Of a stretch of 64,000 nucleotides of DNA, positions 11,590 to 24,611 are shown piece after piece. The DNA lies in the NCBI GenBank assembly GCA_030685235.1, contig MU839103.1, positions 248,001 through 312,000 on the forward strand, given 5' to 3'. The notes beneath the pieces were generated by a model. That model searched no databases, was not told where the DNA came from, and worked only from the letters and a program-made list of their open reading frames with translations. Origin of the DNA: Copromyces sp. CBS 386.78. Taxonomy: Eukaryota > Ascomycota > Sordariomycetes > Sordariales > Sordariaceae. A program made the translations under genes and the position numbers. Position 1 is the first letter of the stretch. The number at the start of each line of letters is the position of its first letter.

Positions 11590-12777
11590 AGTCGTGTAGG
11601 TGGACGGAGATCTGTAATTGTACTTGTAGGATAAAGAAAGGAAGGGAAACAAAACAGGTGGAAATTTGGCTTGGAGTAATATCGAATAGGAGATCCATGT
11701 TAGAAATAGTAGTTGCTAACTATGTACACTAATATAGAACTTAACAGAGACTTTGATCCAAGGTTTATCGTCAAACACTTGTGGCCAATCTAGTACAAAA
11801 GGGGCACATACCATCAAAGTATTTCCGGGTACCTATCTAAAGGCATATATAACCTACCTAACCTACCCCATCTCTCACATCTACCAGGAGCATCAACAGC
11901 ACCACAATACATACGACCATAGGCACCAGGGCAAAAACTCGGGATCCCGTCCGCTCTCCCCTAGATAAGCCGGTGACCGCCAGACTAGTAGTCGGATCGG
12001 TGACGACCGGCGAATAACCTGGTGTTGTATGTCTTTTTTTCTTTCTTTCTTTTTGTTCTTTTTTTTTTTTGTAGTGGTTGAGGTTGGTTCCTTCCACCTT
12101 CATTTTCACGAGAAAGGAAGGAAGGCATATTGTGGGTGCGTGCTATGTGAGGAAAGAGTGCCCGAGGTTGATTCCGCCTCAGTTTTTTTTTTTTCTCCGC
12201 TACCTGACGAGGAAGGCACGTTGAGCGTGTGCAAGTCACAAACAACAAAAAAGCCTGTTTTTCAAACAGTGATTGACATGAAACAATTGCGCGACTCAGA
12301 AAGGAACAAAAAAAAAAAAAAAAAAAAAAAAAAAGCTCAGCGGCCAGAGCAGGGTCGAACCCGTCTACTATCTTAAAGACACGCCTACGAAAACTGTACT
12401 ACCGCTACCAACGCAACGAGCAATGTTTGTCTGGCCCCGCCACATACCGCTAGACAACGAGGGAACCTTTACAAACAAGGGATCTTGGAGTCATTGACTG
12501 GCCGAAAAGCGAGACCTTATAAGGCCCATTCAAGTGGAAGTAAAGGTCCAGGGCCTGGCAGACGAATAGAACTAATATTGCACAGCTTGCGCTTGGTTTG
12601 AATGATGAGTATGGTTGCACGATTGAAGGAAATGTTTAGACTAGAAAGCTAAAGACGCCAACTCCATGACTCCTCTGTACCCCAAATGCCTTATCCTGCG
12701 ACCAGTACCATATGGCCTTACGCTCATTCCGAATCTGAAAGCCGTGACGCCCAACCTCTAGAATGGACCTTGATCTA
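11590..12777. other. Intergenic between convergent genes; A27 tract and tRNA-like stretch
   Basis: Contains 3' flanks of the transporter and the methyltransferase. A run of 27 A lies at 12308-12334 and T-rich tracts at 12040-12070 and 12183-12195. Read on the minus strand, about 12416-12335 has a box B-like GGTTCGACCC and ends in the T27 run, resembling a pol III unit, but it does not fold as a good tRNA. No protein gene is supported. Confidence 0.45.
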
Positions 12778-14137
12778 TCACTCTTCATCATCCTCCATTT
12801 CAATCCCACTATCAAGCCTCTTCTTCCCCGGCTGCAACCAATAAACACCTATAACCACCGCCATCATTAGCGATCAAAACCAATCAGTCAATAAGGAAGC
12901 ATGGAATTCACAGTGAACGAAAAACGAACTCACCATAATCATCCCCCTCAGAATGCCAACTCCTCCTCAACTCCAATCCCGGCCCCTTCTCGCAAATCTC
13001 CTGTACATCCCTCTCCGTCCACTTCCCGCTCCCCAGAACAAACACCTTTTCCCCTTCCTCCAGTACCACCTTCTCAGTCTCCCCCTCCTTATTGTGAACC
13101 ACTGCCTCCATTCTTCTTAGAGGGACCAGATAATTCTCATACCGCTGCCTCTCCGAATCCCATCTGCCTTCGAACCTCCAGTTCTTTTCGTCAAACATAT
13201 CATCACTCCCCGAGTCGCTAGAGGAAAGCCGTAACTGCTCACCAGCAGCCTCCAAAGCATGCAACACCCACCGCTTATTCTCTCCCCCGGGAGCATTGTA
13301 CGCCCTCTCCACCTTTTCTTGATCCAAGCAACCATCTACCCCAAGCAAGAACCCGGCTAGGTTTTGCACGCCATTCTGGCCAGCAAATTTGGTTAGGAGA
13401 GCAGAAGCTTCCCCCTTCTCGAGATTGGCAATACTATTTCCCAACCAGACCATCGTCTTCCTGTACGGCGCCAGATCGGGTTGGCTCAACCAGCGCGCTC
13501 CGTCCTCGTAGGTACCCAGCAGCGAGCGGAGTTCAATGTTCTTTAGCGCTGTACGTTTCCGAAGTGGGTTGAGTGACGACTCGAGAAGGGAGCGGTCAAC
13601 GTCTAGAGCGTAGTAGACCATCTTCCCCGATCTCTGGCCAGAAGAGTCCAGACACCGATCAAGCGCACCAAGAAGCAAAGCAGTCTTTGACAAATTCCCC
13701 GCCCCCAACTCGACGAGAATGTCAGTTGTCGAAGAGGCGATGGTGGAAGCAATGTGGCTGATCTGTTTCAGTAACAAGGCGTTCTCGACCCGGTAGGGGT
13801 AGTAATAGGGTGTGGCGAGGATGGAGTCGTAGAGGCATTGGCCCTTTTCGTCCCAGAGGAGGAGGGAAGGGAGAGATTTCTTCCCGCGAGGCTGAAGGAG
13901 GGAGGATAGGCTTTGGGTGTCGAGGGTGTCGAGGAGGGAGGTGTCAGAGGAGCGGATGTCGATCATGTCGGAGGTGTCTTTTGGAGTGTTGGGAGAGGGG
14001 GTGGAAAGAGTGTGGTGGTAGAGCAGGGATGGAACTTGAAGGCTTAGGCTTCGGGGAATAGTGGAAGCCCCTGGGCTGAAGGAGGATTGATGGAAAGGGT
14101 GTGATTCAACACGGGGAGAATGTAGGACTTGAGCCAT
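12778..14137 (-). CDS. EgtD/EasF-type SAM-dependent amino-acid N-methyltransferase
   Basis: Exon 1 14137-12934 and exon 2 12848-12778 with an 85 nt intron (GTGAGT, GCTAATG branch, TATAG) encode 424 residues. Start is the ATG at 14137 (MAQVLHS); the frame upstream has no other ATG. After a low-complexity N-terminus of ~70 residues the histidine-specific methyltransferase fold (PF10017 type) is visible: LYDSILATPYYYPYRVE at ~102-118, SAM-binding LVELGAGNLSKT at ~142-153, ALDVDRSLL at ~177-185 and VWLGNSIANL at ~230-239. The spliced C-terminus reads YGVYWLQPGKKRL. This family methylates the alpha-amine of histidine (ergothioneine route) or of dimethylallyl-tryptophan (EasF in ergot alkaloids). 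It is not fused to the sulfoxide-synthase domains of fungal Egt1, so it is closer to the stand-alone EasF group; substrate unknown. Confidence 0.88.
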
Positions 14138-15933
14138 GGTGGGTTGTACTCGGGCTGAGGTGTAAGACAACGGGTGTGAAGTGGCGTCTTTGAGTTGTTG
14201 AAGGTTATAAGGTATGACAAGTGATGCTCAGGTTTGTCGTGTTGAAGTCGACTTGACCTAAAAATTGGTGGTGCTGTATGTGTCTTCGTTGGAGGAGAGT
14301 TGTGTTATAAAACAGCCTCAGCACGGGAGATATTCTCAACTATGACAATCATGCGCTGGACACCATGGACTTTTGAAGTAGCTCATGTCCATTTTGTCGT
14401 TATCGATGAAGGGGAATTCCCGACTGCCTATCCGTCCACGGCATGATGTTGTTGCATTGCCACGAATACTGCCTACAAGGACACGCGGCGAGTGAAGGGC
14501 GTCATGGAGATTCATACCCCCTAGATAACGGAACCCATCGCGTCCGATCAGCCTCAGCCCTGTTGTGTTATCCTGTGGCCATTCGGAGGAGGAGCCTTGA
14601 CCCCCAATCGACCTCCCGATTTTGTATGCAAGGTGGTACTACGTTCACGACACTGCCCAGTGTTGCACGTTAGCTGGAAGATGATAATGTGCTTGCAGCA
14701 GACTTGTGAACAGAAACAAAGAACTATCTCATGTAGTGATGTAATCGACTTCGTGTACCCATTGTTTGGTTCCTGGCCCCTAGGGGTCAAGCGGGACAGA
14801 GATCGAGAATGTGACGTTGAACCCCATGCCTGTGATGTCCATGATGGAAGTCAGTTAGTCGGATAGTCGAACTTTTGGCGATGGTGATGTATGAATAAGT
14901 ACACAGTACACTGTGCCGAAGGGAGATGTGGTGTTCAGAAGAGAGCTCCTGTAGGCAATCTTGAGGTAGTTCCGCGAACTGTTCGTTTCAAACGCATCCA
15001 GATCAGCAAGTTCAGCAATGACGACTAGCTGAATGGTGATGAAAAGGGATTCGGGGAGTTCGAGGCAGCAAACCGGAACCAGAGCGTTCAATTATGCGGT
15101 TGCTCAACGCATATGGCAACCTTCAGCTTGGAGAGAAAGAGCCACCATCGTGATGTGATCTGTAGATTTCCAAGTGTGGCATATGTCCGACTGGTTACAG
15201 ATTGGCTGTTGTGCTGGGGAGTTGTAGGAAGAAACGACATTGAATGCAGTCCAGTGAGACACGGGCGGGAGGGAGGATGGAGTTTGCATTTTTCGTTTGG
15301 GCCGCAGGGTCTTCTTGTGTGACTACAAAAATGAGGGGCAACATGCACCCTCTGCGGTGTGGCTGAGCGGCCCTTTCTTGTACAACATTGGGCACCTTCC
15401 GTCGTGCCCTGTAAGTCTATGCACCTTCCTCGTCACAACATACCACTTCCCCTTCAACATTTCGGACATGTCTCAAAAGCAGAAGCTGGCATCGATGACG
15501 ATGACGATCCCCCACACAACAGCCCAGACGCCAGGATCGAAACAAACATATCGAGAACCCTGGCTCGGAAACTGAGACAGACAAGCCCGACGAAATGCCC
15601 ATGGCTGTGATGGATTCTTCCGCATTTTTACTAACCGTATGGAGATAGGTAGATCTCTGTTTCTGATCCGGGAACAATGATGTGCTCAAGGCTTTTGTTT
15701 GTCCCGGCCAGCCATCAAGGTTCCAATCGAACCATTGACCAAGCGGGAATTGTACACCGCGTTTATGTCGTGGTCTCTGCAGACGTTCGGAGTAAGCAGA
15801 CCTATGTATTGGGGCTGAGGGTGAGGCACAGAGTTGCTTTGAAACCCACCAAGTATCGGCCAGCTTATGAGTTGTACTTGCATCGAGCTCCTCATGCCAC
15901 CCTCGATAGTAACCCATCAAAGGTTTGTTTAAG
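14138..15933. promoter_or_regulatory. 1.8 kb divergent intergenic region (methyltransferase / monooxygenase)
   Basis: Lies head-to-head between the methyltransferase (minus) and the monooxygenase (plus), so both promoters must be here. No gene with splice support or family resemblance was found. A tRNA box A-like word TGGCTGAGCGG occurs at 15359 but no box B follows. No operator could be assigned. Confidence 0.4.
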
Positions 15934-17997
15934 ATGACTGAAGTCAAAACAGTAGATGTACTCATCATTGGCGCTGGACCAGCTGGTAAGAAAACATCTA
16001 CATCACCACATAGACAACAAACACGAACTGACTTGTCTCTTCACAGGTCTGGCCCTCGCCAACTGGTTCCGAAACACCAACATCAACGTCCTCCTCGTTG
16101 ACAAGAAACCCCTGCCCACACGGCGAGGGAAAGCCGAAGGATTGAAGTCAACGACAAACGAGATCTTTGACTCGTACGGTATCGGACCTCAGATCGCAGC
16201 AGAATCATGGAGACTGGAGGAAATAGCCATCTGGGGCCAAAAGAAGGACGGCGAAAGTGGGATTGAGAGGGAGCAGCTGATACAGGATAAGGTGCAAGAG
16301 TTGGGCAAGGTACGGGAGACAATGTTGCAGCAGTGTAAGTGCAAACCTTGCTTGATATTTGAGAACATTTGCTAAGAGAATATGGCGAACAGCAAGGGTC
16401 GAATATCACATGCAGCAAAATCTGCTAGGCCACAAGAACATCACGATCCAGTACAACACTCAGCCTGTGGAGGTCAAAATTGATGAGTCCCCGCTGCATG
16501 AAGACAAAGCTTGCCCCGTTGAGGTGCGCCTGATCAAGACACAGGTGCAATCTGAGGGAAGCTCGAACGTCCTGGAGAATTCAACACCGCATGTGAGAGC
16601 AACCATTGTCACCGGCACTGCCAGCCAGTGTTGCTAACAGGCCTCAGCAGACAGCAGACGGAAATACAGAAGAGGTTGAAGAACGAATCCGAGCCAAATA
16701 CATCGCAGGCTGTGACGGAGCTCATAGCTGGCTTCGTAAGCAACTCCAAGTCCAACTCGAAGGCGACCTAACAGACTCTGTCTTTGGCGTCGTCGACCTA
16801 ATCCCCAAATCCAACTTCCCCGACCTCCGCCGCGTCTGCTACCTCCGCGCCTCCACAGGAACCATCCTCCTCGTGCCACGCAGCAACAAAGAAGTCCGGC
16901 TGTACATCCCCGTCGAGAGCGGCAGCTCTCTTTCAGACCCCAAGGACCTCACCTTCGACCGCATCATCTCCGCCGCGCGCAAGATCATGTCCCCTTACAC
17001 CTTGGAAGTGGGCTCAGTCTCATGGTGGTCGGCCTACCGTGTTGGCCAGCGCGTAGGTAGTCACTTTTCAAGACATAACGAGCGGGCTTTCTTGGTGGGA
17101 GATGCAGTGCATACCCACAGCCCTAAGGCGGGCCAGGGGATGAATACGTCTATTCAAGATGCTTATAACCTTGGTTGGAAGTTGAGGTTGGTTCTGCAAC
17201 CGACAAAACCGCAGCTCAACCCAGACGCCTCAAGGAGACTGCTAGCAACCTACTCCACCGAGCGCCGCCCTGTAGCCCAAGACCTGATCTCCTTCGACCG
17301 CGGCTACCTCAAGCTATTCGCTGCTCCGTCATCCCAGTTCGACACGGAGTTCTTGCGCGCCATGAAGTTCACTACGGGATTATCGATCCGCTACCCCCCT
17401 TCGTGCGCTGTGCAACTTCCCCGGGGCGTGGAAACACCGGAACAACTTGGTCCAAGCCTTCTCAAAGCCGATTTGGTCCCGGGAAAGAGATTACCGGATT
17501 TCCAGGCCGTTTACCAAGCAGATGGCATCACATGCTGGATTCATAGACGGCTACAGGCTACTGGTAGCTTTCGGGTTATTGTTTTTGCTGGGGACTTTGT
17601 TACCCACCCACACTTGTCGACTAACCTACAGAGTCTGGGGGAGTACCTCTCCAATTCCGAAACTGGATTAGGATTCTTGACAGCTGGAGGAGAGGCGGCG
17701 CCGGTGGAGGTGCTCATGGTGCATAGTGCTGACCGGGAGAAGGTTGAACTGCTTGGTTTGCCTGAGGTGTTTAGGCCGTGGAGTGAGACCGAGGGGTATG
17801 ATTACTGGCGGGTGTTGGCGGATGCTGAGAGCGTGCATGAGGGACATGGGAGGGTGTATGAGCGGTTGGACATGGATCCGGAGAAGGGGAAAACGTTGGT
17901 TGTGAGGCCGGATGGGTATATTGGTGCGGTGCTGGATATTGATGATGTTGAAGGGTTGGGAGGGTACTTTGAGAAACTGGGTATGCTGCCGAAATAA
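15934..17997 (+). CDS. FAD-dependent monooxygenase, phenol 2-monooxygenase type
   Basis: Four exons: 15934-15985, 16047-16334, 16393-16592, 16648-17997 (introns 61, 58 and 55 nt), 629 residues. The N-terminal dinucleotide-binding motif IIGAGPAGLALANWF spans the first splice (residues ~11-25). The second junction gives QQSRVEYHMQ. The DG motif GCDGAHSW is at ~201-208 and the second FAD motif GDAVHTHSPKAGQGMN at ~331-346. The last ~180 residues fit the thioredoxin-like C-terminal domain of phenol hydroxylases (VLMVHSAD, VRPDGYIGAVL). Such enzymes insert one oxygen into phenolic or other aromatic substrates using NAD(P)H. The third acceptor is a tandem cagcag, so a one-residue alternative (Gln present or absent) is possible. 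Divergent from the methyltransferase, it may act in the same pathway. Confidence 0.92.
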
Positions 17998-18732
17998 GGA
18001 CGTGTCTTGTCTGTAAAGTAGGAGGACGGCGTGGACGGGTTTTGACAAAATGGAGGGTTAGGGTTCAAGCTGCCCAAGCTGCCACAAGCACAGTCCGCCG
18101 CCAACCATCCGCTGCTGCTTGCTGTCCTCTATTCTATATGTCCTCTATTCTATATGTTAATAGCAGCTCAGCCCATATTGCGCATGGTGCCCCTTTCACG
18201 GACGAATCTGTGAACGACATACGACCAAACATGATGGATGAAGCAGCCGGTTGAAGATGAAAATGCGCGTGCCGCTTTGCCAATGTGAGAGATGACAGCC
18301 AAGCATTCCGTGGTATGGAAGATCGGCACATTCACCTATGTGTAAGCAAAGCGGCTGGTGAATCCAAAGGGAAAGAAACTCGGTTGGACCCTGTGACTGT
18401 CCCACTTCAGTGTTTCATTAGTTCTCGCCTCGACATCTTCCCTCTTGGTTAATCCGTTCCCACCGAGCATCTCCAAATTGAAAGAAAATTGCGAAGCTCA
18501 GTGGTGGCACGCGACTCCTCATCGTCATCTTTCCCCTATCTACCACGATAACCTCAGCGCCAATCAATTGTGGTTGTCAACACTGCGAACGGGGTCCGCC
18601 TTATCCGCTAGCTGCTCATCGCTAGGCGCTACGATAAGCTAGGGGTCATTCGGCCGACGTCATCGACCCTCTCTCTTCGCAACTCCTTCAAACAGTTCTT
18701 GGTTTCCAGTCCAACCCGACCAAAGAATACGG
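17998..18732. other. Intergenic, no gene seen
   Basis: Downstream flank of the monooxygenase with normal GC. It contains a short direct duplication of tctattctatatgtc near 18127-18155. No coding region is supported. Confidence 0.5.
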
Positions 18733-18741
18733 CAATACGGG
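18733..18741. repeat. Target site duplication, left copy (element 2)
   Basis: The nonamer caatacggg is repeated exactly at 24662-24670, just outside the opposite inverted repeat. G runs at the ends leave the exact boundary ambiguous by a few bases. Confidence 0.75.
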
Positions 18742-18792
18742 GGAGCGCTATCCAGGTCCCAAAAACTAACCCGTTTTGGATTTGCACAGCCT
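18742..18792 (+). repeat. Element 2 left terminal inverted repeat
   Basis: Shares gctatccaggtcccaaaa, ctaacccgtt and ggatttgca with the reverse complement of 24612-24661. It is GC-normal in contrast to the interior. Confidence 0.75.
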
Positions 18793-18848
18793 TAATACCA
18801 GCCACGAAAGTGATTTCTTCTAAGATTTACGAATTTCCTTAAGCGCCC

Positions 18849-18990
18849 ACTAATAATATTTGTACTAATATACCTCGCTTACGCTATATCCCTGCGGCTT
18901 TTAGGCGGGATACTACGCGCCTACTAATAATATTTATACTAATATACCTCGCTTACGCTATATCCCCGCGGCTTTCCCGCAGGATACTAC
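18849..18990. repeat. Subterminal tandem repeat, 74 bp period
   Basis: Two adjacent copies starting at 18849 and 18923, each beginning actaataatattt and continuing through cctcgcttacgctatatccc. They differ at a few positions, mostly C/T or G/A. Located just inside the left inverted repeat. Confidence 0.75.
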
Positions 18991-19455
18991 TAGCCCCTTA
19001 AATTTCGCGTAATTGTAACCGCGACCGTAATAGAACGACTGCGTTTCCCCTTTCTTAATATACATATACTTCCCTATACTCTATTATTAAGGCATATACC
19101 TTATATAAGAATTATTAATACGTACCTATATATTAACGTTCTAATATTAATAATAAATAAACGGCTTACTAAATACTATATATAATAATATTCGTTTATT
19201 AACTATTTACTTTATATTACCCTGAAGCGGAGAGGCAAAGTAATAAATTCTCTAATAATTAATAAAGCTTACTTAGGCTAATTATTCGTAGAAGTAATAA
19301 TTAATAATATTATTCTTACTCCTAATATACCTAATAAATTCGCACTTCCTCAATATATAAATATAGAAGTAGAAAATACGCCCCTATATATACCGAACTT
19401 TTCTCCTATACTATTTTCGCCTATCCCTAGTATTAATAATAAAAATAAAAATATC

Positions 19456-21190
19456 CCTAATTAACGTAATCGATATAAGTAATAAGGCCGTAACTTTATT
19501 TAGCTGGCTTAAATAATTCTAAGCCAGCCTAATAATAGTCTTTATATTCTTAACAATATAATAGTTATTCGGTAACGGTATTATAAAGAAGGCGTATTTA
19601 ATATTACACTTAATAAATAGAATTATAACTAGCGGTAGATTTTATATTTCTAATTACTATAAAATATTTATACGAATTAAAAACGGACAACGCCTAGATC
19701 TGACATATTTATAATAAAGTATGGATACTATTACCGGTTTTATAAAAAAGAATTATCAGCTAATATAGGATAAAGAAAGACTTTAAAGCCTATTTATATC
19801 TACCCTATTTACTTTATACGTTTTAAATAAATATAATAATATAATAATATTAGAGAGGTTACTATTATTAATTATTATACTCACAATATAAACCTTTTTA
19901 ACTAAATTACTTTATTAAAAACTATAGAAGAATATAGCGCATTTTTACTTCTAATAAATTATCCCGCTACTATAATAGAAAAAATAGTCTTTAGGTACGA
20001 TAATCCTATATATAAAGAGCGGATTATTAATTACGGAAGATATTATCTTACTACCAAGAAATTCGCAAATATTATTATATTACTTAACCTTAAAACGGAA
20101 AAGTAATTATATTATATTAATAGAGACGCTACTCCTAAAAACGAATATAATAAATATTTTAAAGAGATTGAAGACCTTCCTAGTTAGAGAATTAAATGAG
20201 TCTTTTTACTAACAATTAACCCTAAAACGAAAAAAACCAGGGAAAAGCCTATATAGGGGTTTATTTTTATAAAAAATAAATACTTAAACGTTCTACGGGA
20301 ACGTAGCGTTATTATTATTATAGATTTAATATATAGTACCAATCGTTTCCACTTCTTTTTATTTATAATTATAATATAGAATAAGTATAATTTATAGCTC
20401 CCTATTACTTTTTTTTATACTACTAAATAGAATAGCGAAATTATTAGCGAATATTTAAAAATATTAATTAAATAATATAGTAATCTATAGGGCTAAACGT
20501 TCAAATATATAATTACAAATAATTCGGGAATTAAGTAAAAGGGTATATAATTTACTTTTAATATCGATAACCGTAGGGAAAGTATTATCTAATATTTTTT
20601 ATATAGAAAGTATATTTAAATTACGCTTTATAAATATTTTAAAAATAATAATTATATTTTATAAACTATAGTTACAATGTTATATAACCGGTTAATAGAA
20701 GAAAAATACTTCAAATCTATTAATTAAACTATTTCTTACTATACCCTAATATAAGTAGATTATCTCCGTAGAAACTAGTAGCCTTATACTAAGTACTAAG
20801 CTTACTAATTTAAGTATACTATCCCGCTATTTTTATAAATTAATATTATAAACGTAATTAAATTTTAGTATAATTACTATAAAATTATTAACGTCCCTTT
20901 AAAGTAGGAAATAACTACGTATTATAATTTAAAGGGTTCTTTTTATACAATTATTAATAAAATACACAATTACCTTTACCGAATTAAAAAATAATAATTC
21001 CGTTCAAAAATATACTAGGGACTGCTAATAATTATCTTTCTAAACTTTAAATTTAATAAATTACTAATCCGTATATAAACGTTTATTTTCCAAGAATATT
21101 ATACTATTAAAAGATAACGGCGGAAATAGCTGCCTATTAAACCTAAATATATTTGTATACTTAATTAAGAAACACTATTATTACCTTTAG
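19456..21190 (+). pseudogene. MULE-type transposase relic of element 2
   Basis: One plus-strand frame interrupted by TAA/TAG can be followed through this region. DLIYSTNRFHF at 20323 matches the first catalytic Asp region of fungal MULE transposases (D-x-T-x-x-TN pattern). YIITNNSG near 20509 fits the second acidic region, apparently mutated Asp to Asn by RIP. A later segment around 20810-20870 resembles the family's conserved LLLQVTTTN region. Inactive. Confidence 0.6.
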
Positions 21191-22896
21191 AAGAATAACC
21201 TAATATATAAAATAAACCTTTTTCCCGCTACTTATTAATTGCTAATTTACTAATAATATAATTTTTTTTTTTTAATATAGAAAATAAGGAGCCGAATATA
21301 ATTCTTATCCCTGAACGACTACCAATTAAATAAAACGACTTTTATAAACTACTAAATAAAAGATTTTAAAATTTTAAAAATAATTTAATAAATATAAATA
21401 AGTAGCTTACTAGTATACTACAATATAAATACCACTAATTTGCTACTTAGTAACTATTATATATTCATATTTAGCACTACTATTTCTTTTTTACTTCGTT
21501 ATAATCTATTTATTTTATTCAACTAGTTAATTTTTAGAAAAAAAATAGATTCGAAATTTACGAAGAAATTCGTACGCCGTTTAAGGGTACTTTTAATCGT
21601 ATTATTAATATACTTCGAAAATATAAATTAAACTTTTTAAAAATTAACGAACAATTATTTATAAAAGTTTAAGAAATTTTAAATTTTATAAAAACTTACA
21701 ATAAAGGTCTAGACAAACTGGACCGAATATTAAATAACCTCTATCGTATAATACGAAAAAGTATTAATATTATTAGTACTATTAAAATAAAAGAACTAAT
21801 CTAATTATTAGAAGAAGTATAAATTAAATTTTAAGAGTATATATATAGAGGTAAATAAGAGGAGAACCTGCTAGTTTACTATTTAAATTCTAATATAATT
21901 TAATTAATCTTCTTAATTAAAATAATTTTATAAATAATATTTTAATTGAATTAATTATATAAATAATATTAATTTATAAATTATATTAGTAAATAGCGGG
22001 AAAGAAGCTTTAAAATTACGAAAATAATTAAAAACCCAAATACTATACTTAAAAAGAAATATTAAACTACTTAATAAATAGAATTTAAATTTTTATATTT
22101 AAGGACGAATTATTTATTTATAGACGAGAAATTTTAAACAATTGTATTTTACTTACTAACTATAGGAATATAGCGTTTTAAAGATATATTTATATATAAT
22201 TCAAACTTAGAGTTTTTAAACGATTTTCCCAAATTATACCCTTTAGTTTTATACTATAGTAATATGGTTTTTACCTCGCACCGGGAAGTATACTTTTATA
22301 TATATTATTAATATATATTAATTATAGCCGCTTATAATCTATATTAACCTCCTATATTAAAATAAAAACTTATAAAACTTTATAAATATATTTATTATAT
22401 TAAAATTAAAAACCGTACGAATTTTTATACTTTATATTAAAATAGAAAATTATATTTATAAGTAAATCTTTATATAGTTTATAAATAGCGATCGTATAAC
22501 TACCCCGTATTAATATTATATATAAATAATAAAATAGAGAATTTAAAAATATTCCTAATTAAGAATAATAATTAATATCTTCCTATCCGTACCTTCTATC
22601 TTTACTTTAAATCCGTACCTTCTATTTTAAAATCTATATAATACTTTCAAAATAAATTCATTTAAATAAATAATCCTAAATAAAAAGCCCGCACCCCTCC
22701 TCCTTCCTTATCCTTTTCTTATTGCGTATACCTTCCTTTCTTTCTTCTCTCCTCTTACAACTTTATAACTACTATCGTACGTATTCCCTATATACCTATC
22801 CCTATATACCTATCTCTAATAATATTTATATACGTATAGTAATCTCTATTATATTACGCCTTCCCTGCTACTATAAATATTTATTTTTATTATAAA

Positions 22897-24090
22897 ATGA
22901 ATTTAAGTAATAGTTAACGTTATAATTATTTAGTCGCGAACATACCTACTTAAATTCGCACCGGTAATAAGAAGGGCGCCACCGACTAAGAAGGCCTTCG
23001 CAAGTATATTCGTATAAGATACCTTTTACTTCCCTACTACTTTCGAAATATTAATTAGCTATACTTCTAGAAGAATACTAATAAAGAATAGCTTAAAAAA
23101 GGGGAAGAGAATAACGACGACTAGCCCTAAAGCAACCCTACTACTACCCCGCTATTTACCCCTAATAAAAAGCCAACAACTAGTCCGGGTATAAAAAGGG
23201 CCTTACCTTATACCGCTTATATAATAAGAATTCTAAATAAAATAACTAACAAAACTTAAAAATACTTCAATTAAATTAATATAAACGGTACCTATTAAAA
23301 GTATACTAAAAGCGGCTATACTAATACTTACAAAACTATAAATCAAATATATTATTCTCAATAATTATTTAATAACTTCTAACCCGTATAAGTCCCGCTA
23401 TATATTATTAAACTCCTCGATATTTAATAGGAGAAGAATAGGGTTATAAAGGCTAAAAAACGTATTACAACCTTTATTAAAGAAAGTAAACACTTTATAA
23501 GGGAAATATACGAAAATAATAAATAAATTAAATATAGTAATTTATACTACGTTATAGCATCCCCTACTATTCTCCCGCAACCTATACTTTATATTACCGT
23601 TTATTCTACCGTTAAACTTAAAAATAATAAAGAAATATATAAGGAATAAAAGTTAAGGCTATTTATCCGCTAAATAGAAATTCTCGAAATCTTCTCTAAT
23701 ACTATTTAATATACGTAAAAAGCCTTTAATACAATAGCCGAAAATATTACCGCTATAAGAGTGAATTTAGCAACCTACAATACCAATATAATATATTTAA
23801 AAAAAAAAAACTTATAAATATAGTAAAATTGCGGGATTAAAGCGGGATAATTATTAATAAGCTTTCAAAATACTCTCATTACTTCACTTCAAAACCATAT
23901 TTTTTCTTTTAATACGCTCCACAACTATACTCTAAATATAAAACATAAATCTTATAATATCTTCGGCGATAATATAAATAGTAATAAAAATAAGGATAAG
24001 GATAATAGGGAGGAGGAAAATAAGGAGGAAGATAATAGGGAATAAGATAATAAAAATTAAAAATAGCGGGATTACTATTCGTTTACAACT
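22897..24090 (+). pseudogene. Second degraded frame of element 2, function unknown
   Basis: From ATG 22897 (MNLSNS) a frame broken only by TAA/TAG includes GNKKGATD, FTPNKKP and further Lys/Asn-rich text to around 24090. No domain was recognised. It may be an accessory protein of the transposon or a separate nested element. Confidence 0.4.
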
Positions 24091-24611
24091 TTTTATTATT
24101 TAAAAGGGGTTTTACTTATATTATTTACTTTTATATTACAAATACCCCCGAAGCGTTCCCGTACTATTAACGCACTGGAATATATAAAACTACTATTAAA
24201 ATAATAAGAAAAAAAAGCATATTCCAATAATAATAATAGTAAGAATAAAAATTTTATATAATTATTACAATCAGTAAATAACGTTATTAATATATAAAAC
24301 TAAATTTTAATATATTAAATTATAATAGTTAATATTAAGTCTCTCAATATTATATTTATAAATCCCATACTTTAAGGTAAGGTTTTCCTAATTATAACGA
24401 TACTCTATACAAAATTTTAAAAGCTGAACCTTATATTTATATTATATATAATAATGCCGGTATTGCTATTATAATGCCGGCTGATATATATATTTCGGCC
24501 GGTACCTCCCCGCGGCTTTACCACGCAGGCCCCGCCAATTTTGCGCAATAAGCGTAATTGCCCAAGTCACTAGTGACATTGGTTTCTATCCGTACGGTAG
24601 CTAGTGTCAAA

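Noticed and set aside
15359..15460. tRNA box A-like TGGCTGAGCGG
   Set aside because: No box B or acceptor stem follows within tRNA length.
15417..15968. 183-codon minus-strand frame upstream of the monooxygenase
   Set aside because: Overlaps the monooxygenase start and lacks motifs or splice signals.
18057..18072. Telomere-like agggttagggtt
   Set aside because: Only two units, in internal DNA next to a gene; no extended array.
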